From assembly GCA_016720825.1 (NCBI GenBank), contig JADKJV010000001.1, positions 248,001 through 312,000 on the forward strand: a stretch of DNA of 64,000 nucleotides. Direction: 5' to 3'. Source of the DNA: Chitinophagaceae bacterium. Lineage in GTDB: Bacteria > Bacteroidota > Bacteroidia > Chitinophagales > Chitinophagaceae. Both the position numbers and the translations under genes were made by a program. Below the pieces are notes generated by a model. That model made no database searches and was not told where the DNA came from. It worked only from the letters and a program-made list of their open reading frames with translations. Within the stretch, counting starts at the first letter, position 1; each line of letters starts with the position of its first letter. Positions 53,253 to 62,790 of this stretch are shown here, piece by piece.

Positions 53253-54455
53253 ATGCGAATCATCACCCGCACCATACTCCTTCTTTCACTGATCAGCCTG
53301 CTGGCAGACATTGCCAGTGAACTGCTTTACCCGGTGATTCCGGTTTATCTCGACAGTATCGGATTTTCCGCTTTGTGGATTGGCGTCCTGGAAGGCGTTG
53401 CCAATTTCACCGCCGGTATCAGCAAGGGTTATTTCGGGAAATGGAGTGACCGGACAGGTTTAAGGCTCCCTTTTGTGAAGCTGGGATACCTGATGAGTGC
53501 TGTTTCAAAGCCATTAATCGGTTTTTTTGTGTACCCGATCTGGATCTTCTTTGCGAGGTCATTGGACCGGCTCGGAAAAGGAGTCAGAACGGCCGCCAGG
53601 GATGCCATTTTATCCTCCCAATCCACGAAGGAAACAAAGGCGCGAGTCTTTGGTTTTCACCGCGGTATGGACACTTTAGGTGCTACAATCGGACCAGCCA
53701 TAGCCCTGCTTATTTTGCTCTGGCATCCGGGTCAGTATAAGACCATTTTCATGCTCGCTTTTATCCCCGGACTGCTCTCCGTTGCCCTGATTTTTTTGCT
53801 GAAAGAAAAAAAACAGCCGGTCTCTACTTTGGGCAAAGGCAATTTCTTTTCCTTTTTCAAATACTGGCGGATTGCGAGCCCCGGATTCAAAAAACTGGTG
53901 GCCGGTTTACTCGTCTTTGCCTTCTTCAACAGTTCAGATATTTTCCTGTTGCTCAAAACCCGGGAGGCTACGGCAGGTTTTTCATATCCTTTCCTTGGCA
54001 AAACACTGAGCAGCGAAACCATCACCGTGGCTGCTTATGTTTTTTACAACCTGGTGTATGCACTGGCTTCTTACCCGCTCGGCGCAATGGCTGATCGTTT
54101 TGGCTTTAAAACCGTTTTTGCTGGCGGACTGGTTGTATTTGCAGGCGTTTACGCCGGTTTTGCCTTCCAGCCTTCCATTGGGATGATCTTTCTCCTGTAT
54201 TTTTTCTACGGATTATATGCAGCTGCCACAGAAGGTGTAGTCAAAGCCTGGATTACCAATTTTGCGCATGAAAAAGACACGGCCACCGCGGTAGGTTTTT
54301 ATACTTCCTGTGAAAGTATCTGTACACTGGCAGCCAGCGTCATCGCCGGTTTACTGTGGACCAGTGCCGGCAGCTTATATACATTTCTCATTCCCTCGCT
54401 GGTTGCAGCCTTTACGGCTATTTACTTTTTTATATATATCAGGAATAAGGCGTAA
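53253..54455 (+). CDS. MFS transporter
   Basis: An inner-membrane protein of 400 residues with about twelve hydrophobic segments and the MFS loop motifs KWSDRTGLRLPFV (after helix 2) and GAMADRFGFKTVF (second half). The long conserved segment RSLDRLGKGVRTAARDAILSS is typical of a Bacteroidota MFS subfamily of unknown substrate. It is a single gene, divergent from mreB with 200 bp between. Confidence 0.9.
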   Translation: MRIITRTILLLSLISLLADIASELLYPVIPVYLDSIGFSALWIGVLEGVANFTAGISKGYFGKWSDRTGLRLPFVKLGYLMSAVSKPLIGFFVYPIWIFFARSLDRLGKGVRTAARDAILSSQSTKETKARVFGFHRGMDTLGATIGPAIALLILLWHPGQYKTIFMLAFIPGLLSVALIFLLKEKKQPVSTLGKGNFFSFFKYWRIASPGFKKLVAGLLVFAFFNSSDIFLLLKTREATAGFSYPFLGKTLSSETITVAAYVFYNLVYALASYPLGAMADRFGFKTVFAGGLVVFAGVYAGFAFQPSIGMIFLLYFFYGLYAAATEGVVKAWITNFAHEKDTATAVGFYTSCESICTLAASVIAGLLWTSAGSLYTFLIPSLVAAFTAIYFFIYIRNKA

Positions 54456-54536
54456 CCCGCTGGTTACCCGCTGTCCGCATCGCCAAAACTGGCATGGAAA
54501 TGGCACTATGCTGTTTACAAAACCAATTTTTATCTC

Positions 54537-55013
54537 ATGAAAAAGATATGCAAAAGCCTTTTCCTGTCAGCCTTCTTTGTTGTATCAGTAAGCCTTGTCT
54601 CCAAAGCCCAAAACGGCAGCGGCTACACTACTGCACTGGGTGTGAAAGTCTGGGATGGCGGCGGAATCAGCTTCAAACATTTTACCGGCGGCAGCAATAA
54701 AGCGATCGAACTGATCGGTTACTTCTGGAACCAGGGAACCCGCATTACCGGTTTATATGAAATCCATGCCCCGATCAGCGGTGCCGGTAACCTGCAGTGG
54801 TATATCGGACCGGGAGCCCACATTGGTTTTTACAATACCAAATACGGTGATGGAAGTTTTGCAGGTATTGATGGTGTGCTTGGACTGGATTATAAATTCA
54901 GCAATGCGCCACTTAATATTTCGCTGGACTGGCAACCGAGTTTTGAATTCGGGACGAACAGGGGTTTTTATGGGAGTTGGGGTGGATTGGGGATCAGGTA
55001 TACTTTCAAGTAA
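54537..55013 (+). CDS. Small outer-membrane beta-barrel protein
   Basis: The protein has 158 residues with a signal peptide (MKKICKSLFLSAFFVVSVSLVSKAQ). The mature part alternates Gly- and aromatic-rich strands (GGGISFKHFTG, LQWYIGPGAHIGFYN, YGSWGGLGIRYTFK) and ends in a Phe-Lys, consistent with an 8-strand barrel. Function is unknown. It begins 81 bp after the MFS gene. Confidence 0.75.
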   Translation: MKKICKSLFLSAFFVVSVSLVSKAQNGSGYTTALGVKVWDGGGISFKHFTGGSNKAIELIGYFWNQGTRITGLYEIHAPISGAGNLQWYIGPGAHIGFYNTKYGDGSFAGIDGVLGLDYKFSNAPLNISLDWQPSFEFGTNRGFYGSWGGLGIRYTFK

Positions 55014-55020
55014 TACATTT

Positions 55021-55107
55021 TACCACAAAGAACACAAGGAAATACACAAAGGACACAAGGCTTTCCTCCTTTGTGTCCTTTGTAAAAACTTTGTGCACTT
55101 TGTGGTA
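55021..55107. repeat. Long imperfect inverted repeat (CACAAAGGACAC family)
   Basis: The left arm begins TACCACAAAG and contains CACAAAGGACACAAGG. The right arm ends CTTTGTGGTA and contains CCTTTGTGTCC. The two 40-base arms are complementary at most positions, forming a hairpin of about 87 bases between the barrel-protein gene and the next gene. Confidence 0.8.
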
Positions 55108-55139
55108 AAAAATCTTATACCTTGATTCAAACAAACACC

Positions 55140-56022
55140 ATGAAACGTTTTACCACCCTCCTCTGCTTCTTATTTATTATTTCAATTTCAAAAGCCCAGG
55201 ATGTTAATGCCATCTTCGCCCAGGCAGAAAAGACATACAGGACTCCGTAAAATACCCTTACGGCCATAATGCAGCCGCAGGTAAATATTATAACATCCGC
55301 GGCTTCAGATGTATTGTGAAGTATACGGACAGGGTGAGCCGTTGTTGATTATCCATGGCAACGGCGGGTCTATTAATAATTTCATTTACCAGATCCCTTA
55401 TTTCAAAGAACATTATAAAGTGATTATAGCCGACAGCCGCAACCAGGGCAAGTCGGCGGATAGTGGCGATAGCCTCTCGTATGAAATGATGGCCGACGAT
55501 TATGCGGAGCTGCTCACCCAGCTGCATGTGGATTCGGCCAATGTGATCGGCTGGAGTGATGGTGGTATTGATGGCTTATTACTGGCTATGCGTCATCCGG
55601 AGAAAGTTAAAAAACTGGCGGTAACGGGTGCTAACCTGGCGGCTGACAGCAACGCGGTTCCGGAAAGTATCTGGAAATTAGTCAGGCCATCATACCTGAT
55701 GATGAAAGCCAAAAAGAACAGGACGGCACAGGAAAATGTGGGTTATAAATTGCTGCGGTTACTGATGGAGCAGCCCAATATTGCCCCCGCATCCCTGCAA
55801 CTGGTTAAATGCCCCACACTGGTAATCGGTGGCGACCATGATGTGATCAAAGAAGAACATACGATGCTGATCTATAAAAATATCCCCCGTGCTTACTTAT
55901 GGATATTGCCCGGGTCGGGACATTCCACACCCATCATTTTTGCTGATGATTTTAACCGCACAGTGGACCGTTTCTTCAGGAATGCTTACAAATCATTCAG
56001 TCCGGAACAGCGGTTTAATTAA
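55140..56022 (+). CDS. Exported alpha/beta hydrolase, two frameshifts near its N-terminus
   Basis: The main frame from 55309 (237 residues) lacks a normal start. Adding one A to the run at 55228-55231 and one A next to the A at 55307 connects it to a signal peptide encoded from ATG 55140 (MKRFTTLLCFLFIISISKAQ), giving about 294 residues with VKYPYGHNAAAGKYYNIRGF across the repaired stretch. The hydrolase part has the oxyanion loop HGNGGSINNF, the nucleophile elbow GWSDGG (an Asp follows the Ser) and the catalytic His in GSGHSTP. It is probably periplasmic. The substrate is unknown. It converges with kynA, overlapping by 4 bp. Confidence 0.8.
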
Positions 56023-57062
56023 TGATGCACAAAACCCAGTTTCTGTTCTACCGATGAAGGGAGGGCAGGCAGTTTCCTTCTTTCAATAAGAAAACTGTTG
56101 AGCCTTGCAATGTCTTTAAATATATAATGTTTGTCGGCCGCCGCTTTCAGGTAATCTTTACCTGTACTGCCGCCGGTGCCAATACGCGTACCGATCATGC
56201 GATGTACCATATTCATGTGGCGGTAGCGCCAGGAGCTGAGTTGTTCGTCAATATCAAGTAATGCATTCAGCAAACGGAAAGGCAATTGCAGGATGGGATA
56301 TCCGCGGTACAGCATGATAAATAAAGCCGCACGGCTGGCTTTGGCAGTCAGTGTGGCATCTTCATATTTCCCTTCACTGGCAAAGATGGCGTCGAATGCC
56401 TGCAGGTTACCGGATTCAGCATCTGCCAGGCTTTGTTTGTACTGGTCCCTGTATTCCCGCCAGAAAGGATGAAGCTTTGCAGGTTCAGCAGGTGACTTCA
56501 TATCATTCCAGCTTTCTGATGCATCAAAAAAAGGCATGCGTTCAAGCCAGCTGTTGAGTAATTCCAGTAACGACTGTGATGTTTCTGCTTTTTTAATCAG
56601 GTCAACGTGTTCCTGTTTTAACTGGGAAGTATAATATTCCTTTCCGTGGCGTTGTTCAAATTTCAGTCCCAGTTTGGCTTCGAGTTCTTTGAATTGCCAG
56701 CTCTGGAATCCGGATGCAGGACGGAGCATATCCCGGAAGTCGAGGAAATCCATGGGTGTCATGGTTTCCATGATATCAATCTGGTGAACCAGTACACGAA
56801 GTATGGTTCCCATTCGTTCGAGCCGGTGAACTACCGTTTGCAGCTCAGGTGAATTATCATTGAGTGCCGGCTGTTGCAGGATGGCACAGACAGAATCCGC
56901 TTCCGCATGCAGTTGTTTAAACCAGAGTTCATACGCCTGGTGAATGATGATGAATAACATTTCATCATGCGCCGGTGTTCCGCGCTTATCAGATTCAGGC
57001 AATTGGGCATTCAGGATTTTGTCCAGCTGCAGGTATTCGTGGTAATGCACATTAGAAGGCAT
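56019..57062 (-). CDS. kynA: Tryptophan 2,3-dioxygenase
   Basis: A cytosolic haem enzyme that opens the indole ring of L-tryptophan to N-formylkynurenine, the first step of the kynurenine pathway. The protein has 347 residues. The haem-binding axial His is H287 in MVHRMIGTRIGTGGSTG, the distal active-site His is H41 in IIHQAYELWFKQ, and the substrate-binding Arg is R111 before DMLRPASGFQS. No other kynurenine-pathway gene is adjacent. Confidence 0.97.
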   Translation of the reverse strand: MPSNVHYHEYLQLDKILNAQLPESDKRGTPAHDEMLFIIIHQAYELWFKQLHAEADSVCAILQQPALNDNSPELQTVVHRLERMGTILRVLVHQIDIMETMTPMDFLDFRDMLRPASGFQSWQFKELEAKLGLKFEQRHGKEYYTSQLKQEHVDLIKKAETSQSLLELLNSWLERMPFFDASESWNDMKSPAEPAKLHPFWREYRDQYKQSLADAESGNLQAFDAIFASEGKYEDATLTAKASRAALFIMLYRGYPILQLPFRLLNALLDIDEQLSSWRYRHMNMVHRMIGTRIGTGGSTGKDYLKAAADKHYIFKDIARLNSFLIERRKLPALPSSVEQKLGFVHH

Positions 57063-57075
57063 GCGATCGTTTTGA

Positions 57076-57083
57076 CAAATTTA
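57076..57083 (-). promoter_or_regulatory. -7 promoter element of the tryptophan dioxygenase gene
   Basis: The reverse strand reads TAAATTTG, matching TAnnTTTG, 13 bp before the ATG. No TTG lies at the standard distance upstream. Confidence 0.45.
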
Positions 57084-57152
57084 GTCAGAGGAATTTATAC
57101 CGCATTTTTGTTTTCTGCAACCTGGTTTGGAAGGCTTGTACTCCGGCAATGT

Positions 57153-57230
57153 GTCTTATTCGGGGGGACCCTGAATAGACGCAATCGTAATTTCGCAGAC
57201 TTATACTTCGCTATTGCGTCTTATTCGGGG
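57153..57230. repeat. Short direct repeat at the 3' end of purD
   Basis: GTCTTATTCGGGG occurs at 57153-57165 and again at 57218-57230, the second overlapping the purD stop. It may be a small local duplication. Confidence 0.55.
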
Positions 57231-58504
57231 AATTCATACCCTATATCCCTCCGGTAATAAATCCCTTCGAATTCAATTTTTGACAGTGCTTTCAGCGATG
57301 CGCCAACAGCTTCTTTCAAAGTAGCGGCAGATGATGTAACACAGAGAACACGGCCTCCGTTGGTTACTATCTCACCGTCTTTTTCTTTTGTGCCGGCGTG
57401 GAAGAGCATGGAATTTTTTCCCAGTGGCTGGTCAAGCCCGTGGATGGGATAACCTTTATTGTAACCCAGCGGATAACCTTTGCTTACGGCCATGATGGTG
57501 GCGGCTGCGCGGGGGTCAAATTTTATGTCGGCTTTATCCAGTTCTTTCATGGTGGCAGCAATACAAAGGCTGATCAGGTCGGATTCGAGCCTGGCCATAA
57601 CCACTTCCGTTTCCGGATCGCCCATGCGGCAATTGTATTCAATGACGAATGGATTTCCTTCCACATTAATCAAACCGAAGAATATAAACCCGGTATAGTT
57701 AATGCCTTCTTTATCGAGTCCGTTCACCGTTGGTTTAATAATAGTCTCTTCTACTTTATGCATAAACGCCGGTGTGGCGAATGGTACAGGGCTGATGGCG
57801 CCCATACCGCCGGTGTTGAGACCAGTATCCCCTTCCCCGATTCTTTTATAGTCTTTGGCTTCGGGCAGGATCCGGTAGCTTTTACCATCTGTGATCACGA
57901 AAACACTGCATTCTATGCCGGTGAGGAATTGCTCAACCACCACAGTCCGGCTGGCTTCACCGAATTTGGAATCCTGGATCATCAGTTCAAATTCAGCCAG
58001 TGCTTCGAGGTGGTTTTGGCAAACCAATACCCCTTTGCCGGCTGCGAGTCCGTCGGCTTTTATTACAATGGGCAGCGGATGGTTTTTGATATATTCAATG
58101 CCTTCCGCGTAATTGTCGGCGTTGAATTCCCGGTAATCTGCAGTGGGAATATTATGGCGGCGCATGAATTCCTTGGCAAAGGCTTTACTGCCTTCGAGCT
58201 GTGCACCGAATTTTGAAGGACCGATAAAACGGATGTGTTCGAGATCTGTGTTTGATTTAAAATAATCATAGAGCCCATTAACCAGTAATTCTTCCGGACC
58301 CACGATGATCATTTCTATTTTTTCCTCCCGGCAGAAGGAACCGATTTTATCAAAATCGCTGATATCGAGCGGAACATTTGTTCCGCAGGAAGCGGTACCG
58401 GGGTTACCCGGCGCGATGAAGAGGGGATTAGCCCAGGCACTTTTTTTAATCTTCCAGGCAAGGGCATGTTCCCTGCCTCCAGAGCCCAACAGGAGGATTC
58501 TCAT
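57221..58504 (-). CDS. purD: Phosphoribosylamine-glycine ligase (GAR synthetase)
   Basis: A cytosolic ATP-grasp ligase for the second step of purine synthesis. The protein has 427 residues. Conserved are the N-terminal GSGGREHALAWKI, the ATP-grasp loop KADGLAAGKGV, GGMGAISPVP and CRMGDPETEVVMARLESDL with the metal-binding Glu and Asn. The gene is single, ends 158 bp before the kynA start on the same strand, and is not in a pur operon. Confidence 0.97.
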   Translation of the reverse strand: MRILLLGSGGREHALAWKIKKSAWANPLFIAPGNPGTASCGTNVPLDISDFDKIGSFCREEKIEMIIVGPEELLVNGLYDYFKSNTDLEHIRFIGPSKFGAQLEGSKAFAKEFMRRHNIPTADYREFNADNYAEGIEYIKNHPLPIVIKADGLAAGKGVLVCQNHLEALAEFELMIQDSKFGEASRTVVVEQFLTGIECSVFVITDGKSYRILPEAKDYKRIGEGDTGLNTGGMGAISPVPFATPAFMHKVEETIIKPTVNGLDKEGINYTGFIFFGLINVEGNPFVIEYNCRMGDPETEVVMARLESDLISLCIAATMKELDKADIKFDPRAAATIMAVSKGYPLGYNKGYPIHGLDQPLGKNSMLFHAGTKEKDGEIVTNGGRVLCVTSSAATLKEAVGASLKALSKIEFEGIYYRRDIGYEFPE

Positions 58505-58536
58505 TGTATGTTGATTCTTAGATTGATATTGGTTTT

Positions 58537-58550
58537 TCCGGATATCCGGA
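58537..58550. repeat. 14-bp palindrome upstream of purD
   Basis: TCCGGATATCCGGA is perfectly self-complementary and sits 33-46 bp before the purD ATG. Possibly an operator. Confidence 0.4.
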
Positions 58551-58653
58551 GCGTCTGTTAAAGATAAACAGAAAATAATTTTTGATGGGCAAATTTCTGT
58601 ATTTTGGGTGCTTAGTTGGTTAAAAATCTGAACTGTAACACAAAAACGATGCT

Positions 58654-60444
58654 ATGAGTCAACCCGTACGTTCCGGCAGCCACCCAAAAGCTCTTTACAT
58701 TTTATTCTTTACAGAAATGTGGGAGCGATTTGCTTATTATTTAATGGTAGGCATATTGTTGATCTATATGACAGACCCTGCGTCATCCGGCGCCAAAGGG
58801 TTTTCCAGTAAAATAGGAGCAGATGTTGTAGGAAGTTTCATTGCGCTTGTTTACCTCACGCCTTTTATCGGTGGTTTGATTGCAGATCGGTATCTCGGAT
58901 ATATCAAATCTATTTTCCTGGGAGGCAGCCTGATGGCGGCTGGTTACCTGGGACTCTCCCTCCCCGGCAATACAGCCATGTTTGTTTCCCTTGCATTGAT
59001 CATTGTGGGAAATGGCTTTTTCAAACCAAACATCAGCACCTTACTTGGTAACATTTATAATAAGGATGAATTAAAACCGCTGAAAGATAATGCCTATAAT
59101 ATCTTCTATATGGGTATTAATATCGGCGCTTTCGTCTGCAACTTTGCTGCCGCATATCTCAGGAACGCTTATGGCTGGGGTTATGCATTTGCTGCAGCCG
59201 GCGTAGGTCTTATAATCGGATTGATTACACTGGCAATTTCCATGAAAAATAAAGACATTAAAGAAGCTGATGTCAGGAAACCCGTACAGGCTGAAGACAT
59301 GCCACTTTCAAAGATTTTTTCAAACGTATTCCTGCCTGCAATTATCGCGGCTGTGATTGGCTGGTTCCTTCCAACAAAAATGCTTGGATCACCTTTCATG
59401 GGATCTCAGGCCAATGATGCATTTATTTTTGCCTGTTTACCCATTATTGCTTTCTATATCTCTTTATGGGTTCGCGCCAAAGGGCAGGATAAAAGAGGAA
59501 TTGGTGCGCTACTGTTCATCTTCGCTATTTCTATTGTATTCTGGACGATTTACAACCAGAACTCAACAGGTCTTACCCTCTGGGCACAAAAGCACACAGA
59601 CAGAACTGTTTCTCCCCCAACTGAAAAGATTGCCGGTGCGCTGGGCTTCCTGGAAAAAGTAAGCGACAAACCAAGGCCCGTTAATAAATTAAATGAGTAT
59701 CTCGTTGGCGTAAGCGATACATCTGCAGTAACCAGGAACGACAGTGTTGTTACAATTACTGAGAAAGAAGGCAAAGCTGATACCAGCGTTACACATTATG
59801 GGGTTACTGCAAATGGCAACTGGGTTGACACGGCCAGTAAATCCGTACTGGTAATGGGCCCTGACCCTTATTATAACAACGTACCAAAGGACCAGTGGCC
59901 GCAAGGCAAAGAAGTGAAACTGGCCAATACTGAATTGTTCCAGTCAATCAATCCGCTCTTTATTGTTGTGCTGACCCTCATTTTTGTTCCGTTCTTCAGC
60001 TGGCTCAGGAAAAGAGGAAAGGAACCAACTACGATGTCCAAGTTCGGAATGGCCTTGTTTATTTCCGGCCTGTCTGCACTGGTCATGGTTTTTGCAATTA
60101 TGTCTGTGACTTCAATCTATACACATAAAGCATCTCCCGTTTGGCTCTGGCTGACATATTTTGTATTCACTATCAGTGAAATCTTCCTCAGCCCGATGGG
60201 CCTTTCACTCGTTTCCAAACTGGCACCTGCCCGTTTAACTGCCCTGATGATGGGAGGATGGTTCCTTTCGACATCGATAGGCGGAAAAATTGCGGGTGTA
60301 ATGACCAGTTTCTGGGATGATTTCACAGATAAAAAAATGTTCTTCCTGATTCTGGTAGTCGCTGCTTTCATAGGCGGTATACTTATTTATTCCAGAATTA
60401 AATCACTGAATAAGGTCGTAAAAGATAAAACGGGGTTTGATTAA
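58654..60444 (+). CDS. POT-family proton-coupled peptide transporter
   Basis: An inner-membrane di/tripeptide symporter of 596 residues. The proton-coupling ExxERFxYY motif is E21-M-W-E-R-F-A-Y-Y. FIGGLIADRYLG, GNGFFKPNISTLLG and YNIFYMGINIGAF are family signatures, and FWTIYNQNSTGLTLW is the helix 7 region. A long soluble insertion (about 310-425) separates the two halves of the C-terminal bundle, usual in Bacteroidota POTs. TATTTTGG, 47 bp upstream, is a near -7 element. It is followed by a terminator and then an OPT gene. Confidence 0.95.
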   Translation: MSQPVRSGSHPKALYILFFTEMWERFAYYLMVGILLIYMTDPASSGAKGFSSKIGADVVGSFIALVYLTPFIGGLIADRYLGYIKSIFLGGSLMAAGYLGLSLPGNTAMFVSLALIIVGNGFFKPNISTLLGNIYNKDELKPLKDNAYNIFYMGINIGAFVCNFAAAYLRNAYGWGYAFAAAGVGLIIGLITLAISMKNKDIKEADVRKPVQAEDMPLSKIFSNVFLPAIIAAVIGWFLPTKMLGSPFMGSQANDAFIFACLPIIAFYISLWVRAKGQDKRGIGALLFIFAISIVFWTIYNQNSTGLTLWAQKHTDRTVSPPTEKIAGALGFLEKVSDKPRPVNKLNEYLVGVSDTSAVTRNDSVVTITEKEGKADTSVTHYGVTANGNWVDTASKSVLVMGPDPYYNNVPKDQWPQGKEVKLANTELFQSINPLFIVVLTLIFVPFFSWLRKRGKEPTTMSKFGMALFISGLSALVMVFAIMSVTSIYTHKASPVWLWLTYFVFTISEIFLSPMGLSLVSKLAPARLTALMMGGWFLSTSIGGKIAGVMTSFWDDFTDKKMFFLILVVAAFIGGILIYSRIKSLNKVVKDKTGFD

Positions 60445-60460
60445 CATCTAAACCACCTGT

Positions 60461-60500
60461 AAAAAAAGGAGTTGAGCATAAGTTCAGCTCCTTTTTTTTT
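60461..60500 (+). terminator. Intrinsic terminator after the first POT gene
   Basis: GGAGTTGA (60468-60475) pairs with TCAGCTCC (60484-60491, one G-T pair), followed by nine T. Confidence 0.82.
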
Positions 60501-60527
60501 CTTTATCTTCCATTCAAATTAACTGCC

Positions 60528-62603
60528 ATGGCTGATCAGCAACCTCTGTTTAAACCCTTCGTGGCCCCGGAAACCAATATGGCGGAACTGACCGTCAAGT
60601 CAATTGTTACCGGTGCTATTTTCGGGATCATCTTCGGCGCTTCTACAGTATATCTCGCATTAAAAGCAGGTCTTACCGTATCTGCGTCCATCCCCATAGC
60701 AGTAATGTCGATTCTATTGGGTAAATTATTTTTACGGACTACCATCCTGGAGAATAACATTATCCAGACAACGGGGTCTGCCGGTGAAAGTATCGCGGCA
60801 GGTGTTGTATTTACACTCCCGGGATTTTTATTCCTCAGTGAGCCATCCAGTGCCAGTTTTTTTAATTATTTCACGATCCTGACCCTCGCCATTTTCGGAG
60901 GTATTCTTGGAACACTCATGATGATCCCGCTCCGGCGATCCCTGATCGTAAAAGAACATGCCACATTGCCTTATCCGGAAGGGACAGCCTGTGCATCAGT
61001 TCTAAAAGCCGGGGTAAAGGGAGGCGAGCTGGCACTAACCGCTATATGGGGTGTGCTCTTTGCTTTTGGATACGCCATTCTTCAGAAAATATTCCACGTC
61101 ATTTCAGAAGCTCCTGCATTTTTCACAAAACAGACAAATAAAATATTCCCATCAGCAAAAATCAGCGGCGAAATCACACCGGAATATATGGGTGTCGGTT
61201 ACATTATCGGACCCCGTATTGCAGGTGTATTGGTAGCAGGTGGTATCCTTAGCTGGTTCGTGCTCATACCACTCCTCTCTTCCCTGATCAGCGCAGATGT
61301 TATCGCAGCACAGTTACATAAGCTTGGTTACATCCAGGATCTGGCGAAACCCGGACCAGGTAATGCAGGCAGCTGGGATCCTGTTACGCATAATTTCGGA
61401 GACTGGACTTCCGCCATTTACAGGGCATATATCCGCCAAATCGGCGCAGGCGCTGTGGCCGCCGGTGGTTTTATTACACTGATCAAAACAATCCCAACCA
61501 TTATATCATCTTTCCGCGGAAGTATTGGTTCACTTAAGAAAAATGCAGATGGGACAAAAACAATTGTTCCCCGCACAGAAAGGGATTTATCTATCAAGAT
61601 CGTAGGAATTGGCAGCCTGGTGCTTTTACTGGTGATCGCTTTAATGCCCGGCACACTGATCCCCGGAAGTAATATCGGCAGCAAACTCCTCCTGGGATTA
61701 CTGGTGATCATCTTCGGTGCATTCTTTGTAACAGTTTCATCAAGAATAGTAGGATTAATTGGTTCTTCAAACAATCCCATCTCTGGTATGACCATTGCCA
61801 CTTTAATGGGCACCTGCCTGATTTTTATAGCAGTAAAATGGACAGGACATTTTTATGAACCCATGGCACTTGTTGTGGGAGGCATGATTTGTATTGCGGC
61901 TGCAAATGCCGGTGCCACTTCACAGGATTTAAAAACAGGATACATTGTGGGCGCAACACCCAAATACCAACAGATTGCACTGTTTGTAGGCGCCATTGTT
62001 TCATCACTCGCGATTGGCGCAACCATTAAAATCCTCGATACACCAACAGCGGATATGGTTTCCCAGGGAATCAACCATGCCATTGGAACCGATAAATATC
62101 CTGCCCCCCAGGGAACTTTAATGGCGACATTAATTAAAGGAATACTTTCTTTCAACCTTGACTGGCAGTTTGTATTGGTTGGCGTTTTCATTGCAGTAGT
62201 AATGGAATTATGCGGCATAAAGGCACTCAGTTTTGCTATCGGAATTTATCTTCCGCTTTCAACAACCTTCCCCATCTTTATTGGTGGTGCCGTAAGGGGA
62301 TTCGTTGAATGGCGTCAGAAAAAGAAAAAAATACACATCAATCCGGAGGATGAAGACCTGGGCAAAGGAAATCTTTTTGCCACCGGGCTCGTGGCAGGTG
62401 GAGCACTCGCCGGAGTGGTTGTGGCCATTTTATCATCTATGCCAAGCGTCAGCGGCAGTCTTGCGAAAATGAGCGCGGAAGAAAAACTTTCCGACCCCGG
62501 ACTTCTCGGTGCCGAAGGATATAAATGGCTGGGAGTCGCCTTCTTTGCGTTAATGGCATTTATGCTTTACAGAGTGGCGATGAGTAAGAAGAAAACGACA
62601 TAA
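60528..62603 (+). CDS. OPT-family oligopeptide transporter
   Basis: An inner-membrane protein of 691 residues with about fourteen hydrophobic segments. Family motifs are LTVKSIVTGAIFGIIFGAST near the N-terminus, NNIIQTTGSAGESIAAGVVF, and PYPEGTACASVLK. The middle has SNNPISGMTIATLMGTCL and AANAGATSQDLKTGYIVGATP. Proteins of this prokaryotic OPT branch are thought to import oligopeptides or metal chelates. Two POT genes flank it on the same strand, so peptide uptake is the likely role. Each gene has its own terminator. Confidence 0.94.
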   Translation: MADQQPLFKPFVAPETNMAELTVKSIVTGAIFGIIFGASTVYLALKAGLTVSASIPIAVMSILLGKLFLRTTILENNIIQTTGSAGESIAAGVVFTLPGFLFLSEPSSASFFNYFTILTLAIFGGILGTLMMIPLRRSLIVKEHATLPYPEGTACASVLKAGVKGGELALTAIWGVLFAFGYAILQKIFHVISEAPAFFTKQTNKIFPSAKISGEITPEYMGVGYIIGPRIAGVLVAGGILSWFVLIPLLSSLISADVIAAQLHKLGYIQDLAKPGPGNAGSWDPVTHNFGDWTSAIYRAYIRQIGAGAVAAGGFITLIKTIPTIISSFRGSIGSLKKNADGTKTIVPRTERDLSIKIVGIGSLVLLLVIALMPGTLIPGSNIGSKLLLGLLVIIFGAFFVTVSSRIVGLIGSSNNPISGMTIATLMGTCLIFIAVKWTGHFYEPMALVVGGMICIAAANAGATSQDLKTGYIVGATPKYQQIALFVGAIVSSLAIGATIKILDTPTADMVSQGINHAIGTDKYPAPQGTLMATLIKGILSFNLDWQFVLVGVFIAVVMELCGIKALSFAIGIYLPLSTTFPIFIGGAVRGFVEWRQKKKKIHINPEDEDLGKGNLFATGLVAGGALAGVVVAILSSMPSVSGSLAKMSAEEKLSDPGLLGAEGYKWLGVAFFALMAFMLYRVAMSKKKTT

Positions 62604-62609
62604 ATGATT

Positions 62610-62652
62610 TAACTACTAAAGGCACAAAGTAAAATACACAAAGGCCACAAAG
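62610..62652. repeat. Intergenic word repeat (CACAAAGGACAC family) merging into a terminator
   Basis: The words AAGGCACAAAG and ACACAAAGGCCACAAAG follow the OPT stop. The last word is the left arm of the terminator at 62640-62679. Confidence 0.6.
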
Positions 62653-62679
62653 AGTAAATTCCTTGTGGCCTTTTTTTTT
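62640..62679 (+). terminator. Intrinsic terminator after the OPT gene, built from the word repeat
   Basis: AAAGGCCACAA (62640-62650) and TTGTGGCCTTT (62663-62673) form an 11-bp perfect stem with a 12-base loop and a run of nine T. Confidence 0.9.
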
Positions 62680-62790
62680 GCCGTCAAATTAACCAGGCGT
62701 AAAACAAACATCAACAAATAGTGTCTTATCAGCCTTCGTTTTAATTGTCTTCCGCCAATTATATTAACTTCCATCCTAAATTGACCAGCC

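Noticed and set aside
57398..58216. Long open frame opposite purD (272 codons)
   Set aside because: Entirely antisense to a clear purD gene with conserved motifs; the product resembles nothing.
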